Origin: CAIUGU01 sp963819685
GTDB lineage: Bacteria; Pseudomonadota; Gammaproteobacteria; Steroidobacterales; Steroidobacteraceae
Direction of reading: 5' to 3'
Assembly (NCBI GenBank): GCA_963819685.1
Contig: CAWFXI010000003.1
Span: 372,001-436,000, forward strand
Length of the DNA stretch: 64,000 bases
The notes under the pieces were generated by a model. The model worked only from the letters and a program-made list of their open reading frames with translations, did no database searches and had not been told where the DNA came from. Below, piece by piece: positions 1-9,619 of this stretch. Each line of letters begins with the position of its first letter. Positions within the stretch are counted from its first letter, which is position 1. Both the position numbers and the translations under genes were made by a program.

Positions 1-422
1 AGCTGCCGACGATGGTGCAGGTGACGCACATGTTCAACAACAGCGTTCGCTGGATTTACATGGATGGCCGCGGTCACCCGCCCGATGACGAACTCGTCTA
101 CACCTACAACGGCCATTCCATCGGCCGCTGGGAAGGAGACTCGCTGGTCGTCGATACGGTCGGCATGACTGATAACCGCCACTGGATACAGGAAGGCATC
201 CCGGCGAGCACCAAGTTGCATATCGTCGAGCGGTATCGCATGGTCGATGGTGGCAAAGCCTTCGATGTCCAGTTGACGATGACCGATCCGGAGAACTGGA
301 AGGGTGAGTGGGTCAACACCAAGCGTTTCCGACGCGAAGATACGACGGACATCGAAGAGCACGTCTGCATCTATGAAGAGGTCAAGGATCTGCCGAGCTT
401 CAAATTCAATGTGCGTGAGTAG
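1..422 (+). CDS. Secreted protein of unnamed family, 3' part (cut by window edge)
   Basis: This is the C-terminal part (about 140 residues) of a protein whose start lies before the window. It is almost identical to the second half of the gene at 1189-1995, differing by one silent change and by Glu instead of Asp as the last residue. It contains the family's best conserved stretch, GHSIGRWEGDSLVVDTVG, and a later segment with HVCIYEE. I do not recognise a named family; the paralogues start with signal peptides, so this one is probably exported. Its position ahead of a DUF6152 gene suggests the array continues upstream. Confidence 0.75.
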   Translation, partial: LPTMVQVTHMFNNSVRWIYMDGRGHPPDDELVYTYNGHSIGRWEGDSLVVDTVGMTDNRHWIQEGIPASTKLHIVERYRMVDGGKAFDVQLTMTDPENWKGEWVNTKRFRREDTTDIEEHVCIYEEVKDLPSFKFNVRE

Positions 423-426
423 TTGA
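1..426 (+). repeat. Near-identical direct repeat, copy 1
   Basis: Positions 1-426 match 1574-1999 with only two mismatches (at 92 and 419). The match runs a few bases past the stop codon and then ends abruptly. The left boundary is outside the window. This is a recent duplication, a gene-conversion tract or an assembly repeat. Confidence 0.9.
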
Positions 427-465
427 TGCTGTCGGCAGTGGCTCCGGTTCATGCGCATCACAAGA

Positions 466-493
466 TTGACTTAACATGTGAAATGGATATAGT
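466..493 (+). promoter_or_regulatory. Sigma-70-type promoter candidate
   Basis: TTGACT at 466-471 and TATAGT at 488-493 are separated by 16 bases, a good match to a housekeeping promoter. It lies about 270 bases ahead of the DUF6152 gene at 764 and is the likely promoter of the 764-5729 gene run. The long leader is otherwise unexplained apart from a small open frame at 581. Confidence 0.45.
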
Positions 494-580
494 TTGATTG
501 CAGGCAGCATCCAGCGGAGCGACTTGCTGCAGTGCCGCATTGAACGCGGCGACTAGACAGGGCATGTTATCGGGGGGCGT

Positions 581-739
581 ATGTTCAACTGGCGCAATCG
601 CAATCTTGTGGTATTCGGTATCAACCGGACCGATGAGTATTGCCGCATCGGTGGCGTCGACTTCGGCACCCTTGGGCCCCGGCAGCGAGGCAATCGATCC
701 TCGCGCGACCAGGGAAGTTTCCGGGACGCTGCGATTTAA
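581..739 (+). CDS. Possible 52-residue small protein
   Basis: An ATG follows a G-rich ribosome-binding stretch (GGGGGGCG just upstream) and opens a 52-codon frame beginning MFNWRNRNLVVFGINRTDEY. It ends 24 bases before the next gene. It has no signal peptide and I do not recognise it. It may be a real small protein, a leader peptide of the operon, or chance; it lies in the leader behind the promoter candidate at 466-493. Confidence 0.25.
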   Translation: MFNWRNRNLVVFGINRTDEYCRIGGVDFGTLGPRQRGNRSSRDQGSFRDAAI

Positions 740-763
740 TTTCTGAGGATACGAGGTGTCATC

Positions 764-1192
764 ATGAAGAGTATGGGTGCAGGAAAATCGATGCTGGCGC
801 TGCTGGCATCACTCGCAGTGGGTGCGCCTGTGCTGGCGCACCATTCGTTCGCGGCGTTTGACATGACCAAGGAAGTCGTCGTCCAGGGAACCGTCAAGGA
901 GTTTCGCTGGACGAATCCGCACAGCTATCTGGTGCTGGCGGGCAAAGACGCCGCAGGCAAGGCGTCGGAAATCCGGATCGAGATGAATGGGCCGGGGTAT
1001 CTGGCGCGCAACGGCTGGAAGCGGGAGAGCCTGAAGCCGGGTGATGTGGTGACGACGACGATCCATCCGATGCGGGACGCCAGTCCCGGCGGCGATCTGG
1101 TCAAGGTGGTGTTTGCCGATGGGCGTGTGCTCTCGGCGGCAATTACCCTTGCAACTCCACCGGCTGAGCCCGCCGCAGGAGAGAAGCGATGA
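764..1192 (+). CDS. DUF6152 family secreted protein
   Basis: A 142-residue exported protein of unknown function. A signal peptide of about 25 residues ends VLA, directly followed by HHSFAAFD, so the mature protein probably begins with His-His. The conserved WTNPHS motif follows about 30 residues later, and GGDLVKVVFADG near the end is typical of DUF6152. It overlaps the next gene by four bases (ATGA), showing translational coupling with the larger secreted protein. The same pairing repeats at 2040-3268. The family call is from motif recognition; the role is unknown. Confidence 0.8.
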   Translation: MKSMGAGKSMLALLASLAVGAPVLAHHSFAAFDMTKEVVVQGTVKEFRWTNPHSYLVLAGKDAAGKASEIRIEMNGPGYLARNGWKRESLKPGDVVTTTIHPMRDASPGGDLVKVVFADGRVLSAAITLATPPAEPAAGEKR

Positions 1193-1995
1193 GCCTGTGC
1201 GCTAAGGGCAGGGGTATCCGCCGTTCGTTGTGGCTGGTGTCCTGTCTGTTGATGACGCTGGCAGCGCCGCAGGTCTTTGCCCAGGCTGCGCAGGCCGGCA
1301 AGAACCCGAGTGCCCTGTCACGGGATAATCTCGGGAAGGCTCGTCCCAAGGCGCCCTTTGACCTGACGGGCACCTGGGTCATGTATGCCGATCCCAAGAC
1401 GGGCTTTCACCAGTTCATGCCGTTACCGCCGCTCACGCCCACGGCGCAGGCTTCGCTGAAGAAGCACGATGAATATACGGCCAAGGGTCTTGAGTACCAT
1501 GATGATCCGGGTGCCTGCTGGCCGCTCGGCATGCCGCGCATCATGACGCGCTTCTGGCCGGTGCAGATCATCCAGCTGCCGACGATGGTGCAGGTGACGC
1601 ACATGTTCAACAACAGCGTTCGCTGGATTTACATGGATGGCCGCGGTCACCCGCCCGATGACGAGCTCGTCTACACCTACAACGGCCATTCCATCGGCCG
1701 CTGGGAAGGAGACTCGCTGGTCGTCGATACGGTCGGCATGACTGATAACCGCCACTGGATACAGGAAGGCATCCCGGCGAGCACCAAGTTGCATATCGTC
1801 GAGCGGTATCGCATGGTCGATGGTGGCAAAGCCTTCGATGTCCAGTTGACGATGACCGATCCGGAGAACTGGAAGGGTGAGTGGGTCAACACCAAGCGTT
1901 TCCGACGCGAAGATACGACGGACATCGAAGAGCACGTCTGCATCTATGAAGAGGTCAAGGATCTGCCGAGCTTCAAATTCAATGTGCGTGACTAG
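1189..1995 (+). CDS. Secreted protein of unnamed family, partner of DUF6152
   Basis: A 268-residue protein with an N-terminal signal peptide (hydrophobic core followed by VFAQAAQA). The mature part starts with PFDLTGTWV, then GACWPLGMPRIM, then GHSIGRWEGDSLVVDTVG, and ends with HVCIYEE, a beta-rich pattern. I know no experimentally defined function. It starts inside the stop codon of the DUF6152 gene, so the two proteins are probably made together and may interact in the periplasm. Its 3' half is duplicated nearly exactly at 1-426. Confidence 0.75.
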   Translation: MSLCAKGRGIRRSLWLVSCLLMTLAAPQVFAQAAQAGKNPSALSRDNLGKARPKAPFDLTGTWVMYADPKTGFHQFMPLPPLTPTAQASLKKHDEYTAKGLEYHDDPGACWPLGMPRIMTRFWPVQIIQLPTMVQVTHMFNNSVRWIYMDGRGHPPDDELVYTYNGHSIGRWEGDSLVVDTVGMTDNRHWIQEGIPASTKLHIVERYRMVDGGKAFDVQLTMTDPENWKGEWVNTKRFRREDTTDIEEHVCIYEEVKDLPSFKFNVRD

Positions 1996-1999
1996 TTGA
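1574..1999 (+). repeat. Near-identical direct repeat, copy 2
   Basis: Second copy of the 426-base repeat found at 1-426, with two mismatches. It covers the C-terminal half and stop codon of the gene at 1189-1995. Flanking sequence on the right is unrelated to that of copy 1. Confidence 0.9.
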
Positions 2000-2039
2000 C
2001 ACAGCCGGCCCACAAGCAGATTGCATGAGGATTGTTAAA

Positions 2040-2414
2040 ATGAGAATCCAATTCCTGTCCTGGTGCGGTATGGCGTTGCTGGCAGTTGCCGGCCCTGTTC
2101 TTGCCCATCATTCGTTTGCGATGTTTGACCAGACCAAGAAGGTGACGCTGCAAGGCGAAGTGAAGGAGTTCCAGTGGACCAACCCGCATTCGTGGGTCCA
2201 GCTGCAGGTCAAGAACGAGAAGGGCGAGACGGAAGAGTGGGCATTGGAAGCCTTGAGTCCCAATGTGCTGAGCCGCATGGGCTGGAAGCGCAACTCACTC
2301 AAGCCTGGCGATATGATTACCGCGGTCATCAATCCCACGCGCGACGGATCGCATGGCGGCAACCTGATCAGCGTCACCAAGGCGGACGGCACGACAATCG
2401 GAGGCCGTGAATGA
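2040..2414 (+). CDS. DUF6152 family secreted protein, second paralogue
   Basis: About 124 residues, exported. The signal peptide ends PVLA before HHSFAMFD, then WTNPHSWVQL, then GGNLISVTKADG, matching the gene at 764-1192. I prefer the ATG at 2040, because a TGAGG ribosome site lies about nine bases ahead; an in-frame ATG at 2025 would add five residues. It overlaps the following larger secreted protein by four bases (ATGA), repeating the two-gene module. Function unknown. Confidence 0.78.
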   Translation: MRIQFLSWCGMALLAVAGPVLAHHSFAMFDQTKKVTLQGEVKEFQWTNPHSWVQLQVKNEKGETEEWALEALSPNVLSRMGWKRNSLKPGDMITAVINPTRDGSHGGNLISVTKADGTTIGGRE

Positions 2415-3268
2415 GTCGACACGTCACTCGCGCCGGACTAGCCATACTGCCTGTCCTTTGCGGGATGGCATGTATCTTCTTCGGCACCAGCACATTCGCG
2501 GCTTCTGCAGCGGAGCCTGCGGCAAAAGGCAAGACGCAGGCCGCGCCACAGCCCCGACGATTGGCTGACGGCAAACCCAACTGGACGGGGTTCTGGTCGT
2601 CGGTCGGGGGGCTGCTGGATGAATATCGGGGTCCCAGCTTCCTTGAGGCGCCTAAAGGTGGCAACGCGGCTGGCCAGGGACCTCCTCCTCCTGGTCCGGG
2701 TCCTTCGCTGTTGAAGTCCCCTTACAAGGAGCAATACAGCGAGTATCTGAGTAAGGCGGCAACCGGACTCGTCGCGGATCCGGTGGCACTGTGCTATCCG
2801 CCCGGTATGCCCCGCATGATGGTGGCGGTCTATGGAATGGAGATCCTGCAGACCCCTGAGCAGATAGCCATCACCAGCGAATGGCAGGCGGCTTCACGCC
2901 GCGTCTGGATGAAGGTGAAGACTCATCCGGATCCGGAGGAGCTCGACCCCACCTATGCCGGTCATTCCATCGGCAAGTGGGAGGGCGACACGCTCGTCAT
3001 CGATACGGTGGGCATAAGGAAGGATGTTCCGGTCGACTACATGGGGCTGCCGCAAAGCGGCAACATGCATGTTGTCGAGAGGATCACCGAGACTTCGCCC
3101 GGCATTCTTGTCAATGAAATCACCATCGACGATCCGGAAGCCTTCAGTGCGCCGTGGAAGCAGAAGTATACGTATCGCTATCGACCTGACCTCCATCTTC
3201 AGGAGTACACCTGCCTGGAGAACAACCGCAACATCGGTGAGCATGGCGAGGCGGTCTTCAAGAAGTAG
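2411..3268 (+). CDS. Secreted protein of unnamed family, third paralogue
   Basis: A 285-residue exported protein, related to 1189-1995 but clearly diverged. It has a signal peptide, a proline/glycine-rich insert (GPPPPGPGP) near residue 100, LCYPPGMPRMM, GHSIGKWEGDTLVIDTVG and a C-terminal EYTCLENN. The shared motifs show the family core; the insert and divergence suggest a different partner or ligand. It is translationally coupled to the DUF6152 gene before it. No function is known to me. Confidence 0.72.
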   Translation: MSRHVTRAGLAILPVLCGMACIFFGTSTFAASAAEPAAKGKTQAAPQPRRLADGKPNWTGFWSSVGGLLDEYRGPSFLEAPKGGNAAGQGPPPPGPGPSLLKSPYKEQYSEYLSKAATGLVADPVALCYPPGMPRMMVAVYGMEILQTPEQIAITSEWQAASRRVWMKVKTHPDPEELDPTYAGHSIGKWEGDTLVIDTVGIRKDVPVDYMGLPQSGNMHVVERITETSPGILVNEITIDDPEAFSAPWKQKYTYRYRPDLHLQEYTCLENNRNIGEHGEAVFKK

Positions 3269-3333
3269 TTGCGGGGCAATCGACGCGGGATGAATCGAAG
3301 TATTCATGTAAGGTGAGCCTCCCGTAAGGCCGC

Positions 3334-3819
3334 GTGGTAGCTCTCATGCCTGATAGTGCGCAAGCACTGACGTTCCCGATCGGGGAGGTCGTTCTTCATT
3401 CCGCGGCGTATCCCATCATCCAGGCGTTGCACATCGTGGGCTTCGCGATGCTGGTCGGTGCCGTGACAGTATTCGACCTGCGCGTCCTGGGCTTTGGACG
3501 TACGCTTCCGGTCCAAGGACTTGCACGCCTGTGCCTGCCGTGGGCTGTCCTGTCACTGCTGCTCATCGTGCCGACTGGCTCTCTGCAATTCATGGCCCAT
3601 GCCGACGTGCTGCTCGGCAGCCGCGTCTTTCTGCTGAAGATGGGCCTGCTGCTGCTGGCTGCGATCGTTGCAATTGCCTTTCATTCGGGGCCCTACAGAA
3701 GCGTTTCCAGCTGGAATACCGGGAGTGCGGCACCGGTGACGGCGAGACTGCTCGCGGCGGCATCGATCCTTGTCTGGATCGCGGTGCTGTTTGCTGGGAA
3801 GATGCTCGCTTACGAATAG
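3334..3819 (+). CDS. DUF6644-like integral membrane protein
   Basis: About 160 residues with four predicted membrane helices: ALHIVGFAMLVGAVTVFDLRVLG, LCLPWAVLSLLLIVPTGSLQF, VFLLKMGLLLLAAIVAIAF and a C-terminal one ending in GKMLAYE. This resembles DUF6644 membrane proteins. It can start at GTG 3334 or ATG 3346. It lies 65 bases after the secreted-protein array on the same strand and 13 bases before the SDR gene, so it is probably co-transcribed. Role unknown. Confidence 0.65.
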   Translation: MVALMPDSAQALTFPIGEVVLHSAAYPIIQALHIVGFAMLVGAVTVFDLRVLGFGRTLPVQGLARLCLPWAVLSLLLIVPTGSLQFMAHADVLLGSRVFLLKMGLLLLAAIVAIAFHSGPYRSVSSWNTGSAAPVTARLLAAASILVWIAVLFAGKMLAYE

Positions 3820-3832
3820 GCAGAGGCCTCTT

Positions 3833-4618
3833 ATGGATCTGGGGATCAAGGGCCGCACGGCACTCGTGCTTGGCGGTGGCAGGGGACTGGGCTCCGCGAT
3901 GGCGCTGGCACTCGCGCGCGAAGGCGTCAAGGTTGCCGTCGCCAGCGTTACGCCCGCCTCGGTTCAGGCTTCTGCCCAACGGATACAGGATGCCGGGGGA
4001 CAGGCCCTCGCCGTTACCTGGGACCTTGCCGATCTCGATGCCATCGAAGCCAACGTGCGCCTGGTCGAGGAGAAACTCGGATCTGTCGACATTCTCGTCA
4101 ACAACACCGGTGGACCGCCTCCCACGAAAGCAGCCGGGCAGCCGACTGAGGTCTGGTCAAAGTACTTTCAGTCGATGGTGCTGTCAGTCATCGCTGTCAC
4201 GGACCGTGTACTTCCAGGCATGCGCCAGCGCCGCTGGGGCCGGATCATCACGTCGACGTCGTCCGGCGCAGTGGCACCCATCCCCAATCTGGCGATCTCG
4301 AATACCCTTCGAGCTTCGCTCCATGGCTGGTCCAAGACGCTCGCGCAGGAAGTCGGCAGGGACGGCGTCACCAGCAACATCATCGTGCCGGGCCGCATCC
4401 TGACAGACCGCATCCGCTTCCTGGATGAACAACGGGCCCAAGCTACGGGCAGAACCGCGGAGTCGATCGCCGCTGAAAGTATTGCGACGATTCCCATAGG
4501 GCGACTGGGTGATCCGCAGGAATACGGCGCGGTCGTTGCGTTCCTGGCCAGCGAGTGCGCCGCTTACATCACGGGATCGGTGATCCGCGTCGATGGCGGC
4601 CTGATCCAGGGTGTCTGA
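3833..4618 (+). CDS. Atypical SDR-family oxidoreductase (BKR-like)
   Basis: A 261-residue Rossmann-fold protein. The cofactor loop GGGRGLG lies at residues 14-20, NNTGG near 90-94 and the catalytic-serine region TSTSSG near 140. The usual Tyr-x-x-x-Lys is replaced: the aligned stretch reads S156-N-T-L-R160, so the catalytic Tyr and Lys are missing. This matches the known non-canonical subgroup of ketoacyl-ACP-reductase-like SDRs. It may still be a reductase with a different mechanism. The start at ATG 3833 sits just after the previous gene; an upstream extension into that gene is unlikely. It overlaps the next gene by eight bases. Confidence 0.8.
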   Translation: MDLGIKGRTALVLGGGRGLGSAMALALAREGVKVAVASVTPASVQASAQRIQDAGGQALAVTWDLADLDAIEANVRLVEEKLGSVDILVNNTGGPPPTKAAGQPTEVWSKYFQSMVLSVIAVTDRVLPGMRQRRWGRIITSTSSGAVAPIPNLAISNTLRASLHGWSKTLAQEVGRDGVTSNIIVPGRILTDRIRFLDEQRAQATGRTAESIAAESIATIPIGRLGDPQEYGAVVAFLASECAAYITGSVIRVDGGLIQGV

Positions 4619-5729
4619 CAAAGTGGCGACTGCCGGTAGCGTCGATGTCATGGTGATTGGAGCGGGAGTAGTCGGGCTGGCCGTCGCCCGAGCCCTGGCG
4701 CTTGCGGGTCGCGAAGTCATCGTTGTCGAGCGGCATCGACTTCCGGGCCAGGAAACCTCGTCGCGCAACTCGGGAGTGATCCACTCGGGTATCTACTATC
4801 CCAAGGGCAGTCTCAAGGCTCGCCTGTGTGTACAGGGCCGCGAGATGCTGTACGCATTCTGTTCGGAGCGGGGCGTTGCCCACTCGCGTTGCGGCAAGGT
4901 CATCGTGGCCCAGGAGAAGCAGCTCGGTGCGCTCAAGGCGCTTGAGCAAAAAGGCCTGGCAAACGGCGTGACAGATCTTGCCTGGCTGTCCTCTGCGGAA
5001 GTCAGGGATCTTGAACCCGAAGTCCGGTGCGCTGCGGGCCTCTGGTCACCTTCGACGGGCATTGTGGATGTGCATGAGTTCATCACGGCGCTGGTAGCCG
5101 ACATCGAAGGCCAGGGTGGCACCGTAGTGTATGGAACCGAACTGCAAAGTGTGTCCAGGGCCAACAACGCATTTGTCGCCACCGTGTCGGACGGCAGCCA
5201 GACCGACGAATTCGAGTGCCGGACACTGATCAACAGCGCAGGCCTCAATGCAATCGATCTGTTGCGCCGGATCGAGGGCTATCCTGCCGAACAGCTGCGC
5301 ACTGCCTGGTTCGCCAAGGGAAACTACTTCGTCTGCCATGGCGCGCGTCCGTTCCGGCATCTGGTCTATCCGATGCCGAACGAGGCCGGACTGGGTGTGC
5401 ATGCCACGCTGGATCTCGACGGCACGACGCGTTTTGGACCTGACGTCGAATGGATTCCTGCCGTGAACTACGACGTCGATGCGGCCCGCGCGGCAGGGTT
5501 CTATGCTGCCATACGCGAGTATTGGCCCGGTCTTGCCGATGGCGCTTTGCAGCCGGGTTATGCGGGCATACGGCCGAAGCTGGTCGGCGATGGCGTGGCT
5601 GCCGCCGATTTCGTGATCGAAGACAGCGGAACTCACCACCTGCCGGGACTCATCAATCTGCTTGGAATCGAATCGCCGGGGCTCACTTCCAGTCTTGCGC
5701 TGGCCGAGACCGTCGCCAGCCGCGTGTGA
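4611..5729 (+). CDS. lhgO: L-2-hydroxyglutarate oxidase/dehydrogenase-like FAD enzyme
   Basis: A 372-residue DAO-fold flavoprotein. The N-terminal FAD-binding motif VIGAGVVGLAVARAL is followed by SSRNSGVIHSGIYYPKGSLKARLC, the signature of L-2-hydroxyglutarate oxidases, and a C-terminal GIESPGLTSSLALA segment. Known enzymes oxidise L-2-hydroxyglutarate to 2-oxoglutarate and pass electrons to the membrane quinone pool. It starts at GTG 4611, overlapping the SDR gene. A D-2-hydroxyglutarate dehydrogenase-like gene lies 4 kb away on the other strand, so both isomers may be handled here. The substrate is inferred from the family. Confidence 0.8.
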   Translation: MSDKVATAGSVDVMVIGAGVVGLAVARALALAGREVIVVERHRLPGQETSSRNSGVIHSGIYYPKGSLKARLCVQGREMLYAFCSERGVAHSRCGKVIVAQEKQLGALKALEQKGLANGVTDLAWLSSAEVRDLEPEVRCAAGLWSPSTGIVDVHEFITALVADIEGQGGTVVYGTELQSVSRANNAFVATVSDGSQTDEFECRTLINSAGLNAIDLLRRIEGYPAEQLRTAWFAKGNYFVCHGARPFRHLVYPMPNEAGLGVHATLDLDGTTRFGPDVEWIPAVNYDVDAARAAGFYAAIREYWPGLADGALQPGYAGIRPKLVGDGVAAADFVIEDSGTHHLPGLINLLGIESPGLTSSLALAETVASRV

Positions 5730-5733
5730 TTCG

Positions 5734-8700
5734 CTATTCCAGCTTGAGTTCCATCCGCACTGCCGTCGCCGTCGACTGATCAGCCGCCGGCCGGGCTGTC
5801 AGGAATACGCGTTCCGCGGCAATTTCTCCGGTTGCCAGCAAGGCGCCTTGAACAGCTTCCGCACGTCCGCGGCCCAACGCATCCAGCTGATCAGGTGTGG
5901 GCGCAAGGGTCGCCAGCAGCGACTTTTCGAGTTCGGCAATCTGCAGATGCAGCGATTCCGGAGTAGGCGCTGCGGGTGGCGATGCATTGCTTGCCGGAGT
6001 TGCCGGCGCAGCGGGAGGTGTCCCGGTACTTATGGCGCCGGCCTTGGTCAATGCCTGCAGCCGCTGCTGCAGGACCGCGATGTCATCAGGCGCGCCGGTA
6101 ACTTCCGGAACCTTTTGCGCCAGCGCTGCCCGCGCCATTGCTTCCTCGTCTACCGCGGTGTGGACGGAGAGAGGGATGTCGAGCTTCAGCTGTGGACGCT
6201 CGACCAGGGCCTTGGCCAACGTGGTGAGTTTCTGCGCGGCGTCCGGTGCCAGCATCGCTGAGCCCGGTGCGAAATCGACAAATGCCAGATCCTCGCCGCC
6301 ACCGAACAACGAACCAAGCAGCGCGAATGGCGCGGTCACAATCTTCGTCAGCAGACCGATCACTGCTTTCCAGATGATGGGTCCCAGGCGGAAAGTCGGA
6401 TCATCCAGCGTGCCGCGAACCGGCAGATTGATGTCGATGACGCCATTGCGATCCTTGAGCAGCGCAACGGCCAGCTTGATCGGCAGCGGCACCGCGTCCT
6501 TGCTTTCCGTCGCCGCGCCGAACTCCAGTTGATCGATGACGACATGATGTTCGGCCTCAAGCGCACGATTCTGGACCTTGTATTTGAGTTCGGTAGACAG
6601 CTTGCCCTTGGCAATGCTGTAGCCCGCAAATTTGCCCGAGTACGGATTGAAGGTGGTGAGCTCCATATTGCTGAAGCTCATGCCAATGTCCGTATACAAC
6701 GCTGCGGAGAGCAGATTGACTTCCCCGGCAATGACAACCGGCGAGAAGCGGTCGACGCTGCCTTTCAGGTCCACCTTGGCCCGGGTATCGGGATTCGACG
6801 ACAGTCCGCGAATGGTGCCTGCCAGCGATTGGATACCGGTAGCAAACGACGGATTGACGGAGAAGTCGGCGAAATTGGCAGAGCCGTTTTCGACCACCAC
6901 GGTATTGATGCGCATGGGCATGACCGGTTCTGTGGGCTGCCGGTACGGATCTGGCAGGTGGCGGACTTGCAGCGGCGGGTTCCTCCGTCGGGTGTTGGCG
7001 TTGGCTCATCCGCCGCGCCCGGATTCAGCACCTGGGTGACATTGAGTTTTGCATCCTTGGCTGATGATCACGCGGGCGTAAGGATCGCGGGCGAGCACCC
7101 GGTCGATGGTCAGGCGATCGGGCTGGAACGAGTAGTCGATGCCGGTGACGCTCAGCAGCTTCCATTTCAGGAAGTCCTCGTTCAGCACCGTGTCCTTCGA
7201 GGCAAAGTCCGCCACATCAACGCGGCCGGTGAACTTGAGTTGTGGTTGCGGCCGGGTGGCATCCGCAGCGTAATTGACATGGCCCTTGAGCCCGAAGCGC
7301 CCAGAGCCCAGTGTCATCGCAGTGGTCTGCGCAAGATAGGGCTGCAATACCGGCAGACCGAAATCGGTCAGCTCCACGTCGAGATCCGCGAGCAGCGCCT
7401 CCGGACGCAGCTTGCCTTGCAATTTCAGCAAGCCCGTCTGGTTGATGCCGACCTCTGCTGTCAGATCGAAGGGCTTCGTCAGGTTCGACGAAAGTCCTGT
7501 GACCGTCAGGGAAATCGGCGACAGCGCCATGTCGACGGCAGGCGTCATGCTGCGGTCGCTCGCGTTGACAGCCAGCTCACGAATGGCGACCGACGCAATT
7601 TCCGCCAGCCACTCAGGCGCTGTCGAAGTTGCTGTTGAAGCAACGGGTGCAGGCGCCGTTGCCACCGTGGTCTGTGTGTCCCCGGCGGCTGGATCCGCGC
7701 TGACGGCAGTGCCTGCCAGTCGGCTCAAATTGAGCGTGCCATCGGGTTCGCGCCACACATCCACCCGCGCGCCGTTCATGGCGATCTCCTGCACAGACAC
7801 GCGGCGATCTCTGAGCGAGAACGACGTCTGCCGCAGTACCAGTTCCGGAATGGATATCCACGGTGTCGGCGTTCGGTGCTCCTTGGGCGCAATGGTGTAG
7901 TCACTCATGCGAACTTCCGGCAGGTCAATGCCGAGGTCTACCTGATTGTCGTCGCTGACCGAGAGGCGATACGTTCCGCCGAGCGAGAGGCTGCCTGAGG
8001 GAAACGTGAAGGCGACATCGTCCCTGACGTACGACCACAGCGTCCCGGCCTTGAGACCCGCGACGGAGAAATTTCCGGTACTGCCAAGCGGCTGCACCGA
8101 GAACTCGCCAGCCCATTCGAGCTGCTCGCCCGCTTCGGTCGTGCCGGCGAACCGGTAGGCGTTCTGGTAATCCACCGTCGTCCGGAAGTCGTTCAGCGAG
8201 AACTGGATGGGCGTGATCACCGCGCGAAAGGGTGTGGTCCGGGTCTGGTCTTCAATGCCTATCCGTCCTGAAGACACTTGCAGCAGGCCGATGCGAACGG
8301 CGGGGAGCGGTTCGGGTGCGGCGGGTTCCGGGGATTCAACGGTTTCAGGGGTGGGTGGTGCCAGCCCGGCGAGATTGAGTGTTCCGTCGGGTTGAATGAC
8401 TGCATCGATCGAGGGCTGGGTCAGTCGGATCTCGGCAAAGGTCAGCGCCCGATGCCAGAGCGTCGAGAGCTGCACGTTGACGTATAGCTCATCGAACGCG
8501 ATGAGGGGCCTGCCATCCGGCTCGGTCAGCCGGAATCCCGCCACCCGCGCCGCCAGCAGGAATGGATTGAATTCGATTCTTTCAATCGCGACCTGCTTGC
8601 CGATCTGCTGGGTGACGAAATCCTCGATGGCGCCGCGGGCCAGCCGCGGCACCAGAAAGAACCCGGCCATTGCATACAGCAGCAACAGCACCCCGGCGGC

Positions 8701-8760
8701 CGCAAACCACCGCCAGCGCGGCAGTAGCCAGTCGACAGCAGCTGCCGCGGAGGTGTTCAC
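5734..8760 (-). pseudogene. DUF748 envelope protein, interrupted by two frameshifts
   Basis: A protein of about 1000 residues of the DUF748 (AsmA-like) class. It has an N-terminal membrane helix (WFAAAGVLLLLYAMAGFFLVP), long repetitive beta regions of the kind thought to bridge the envelope in lipid transport or secretion, and an OmpA-like C-terminal part. The frame breaks near 7058, where removing one C restores ISKDAKLNVTQVLNPG, and again near 6970-6990, before PVMPMRINTVVVENGSANFADFSV. Both flanking parts are well conserved, so sequencing error is as likely as real inactivation. The start is GTG 8760, seven bases after aqpZ. Confidence 0.75.
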
Positions 8761-8767
8761 AACGCGA

Positions 8768-9463
<696 letters not shown>

Positions 9464-9619
9464 GGAAGCTCCCTTGGCGCCTGACGCCGTAACCGGACGT
9501 CCTGGCTGGCTATGTTGTTCTTGAACCCGGTCCGCGAAACCCGCGGTGCCTTTCATGATCTTCCGCCCGCGCGACGAGTGCAAGACGGACGAAGGGGCAA
9601 TGCGGGTAAAGGGGTTTCG

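Noticed and set aside
3531..4403. Plus-strand frame overlapping the DUF6644-like and SDR genes
   Set aside because: Out of frame with both conserved proteins and without similarity to any family.
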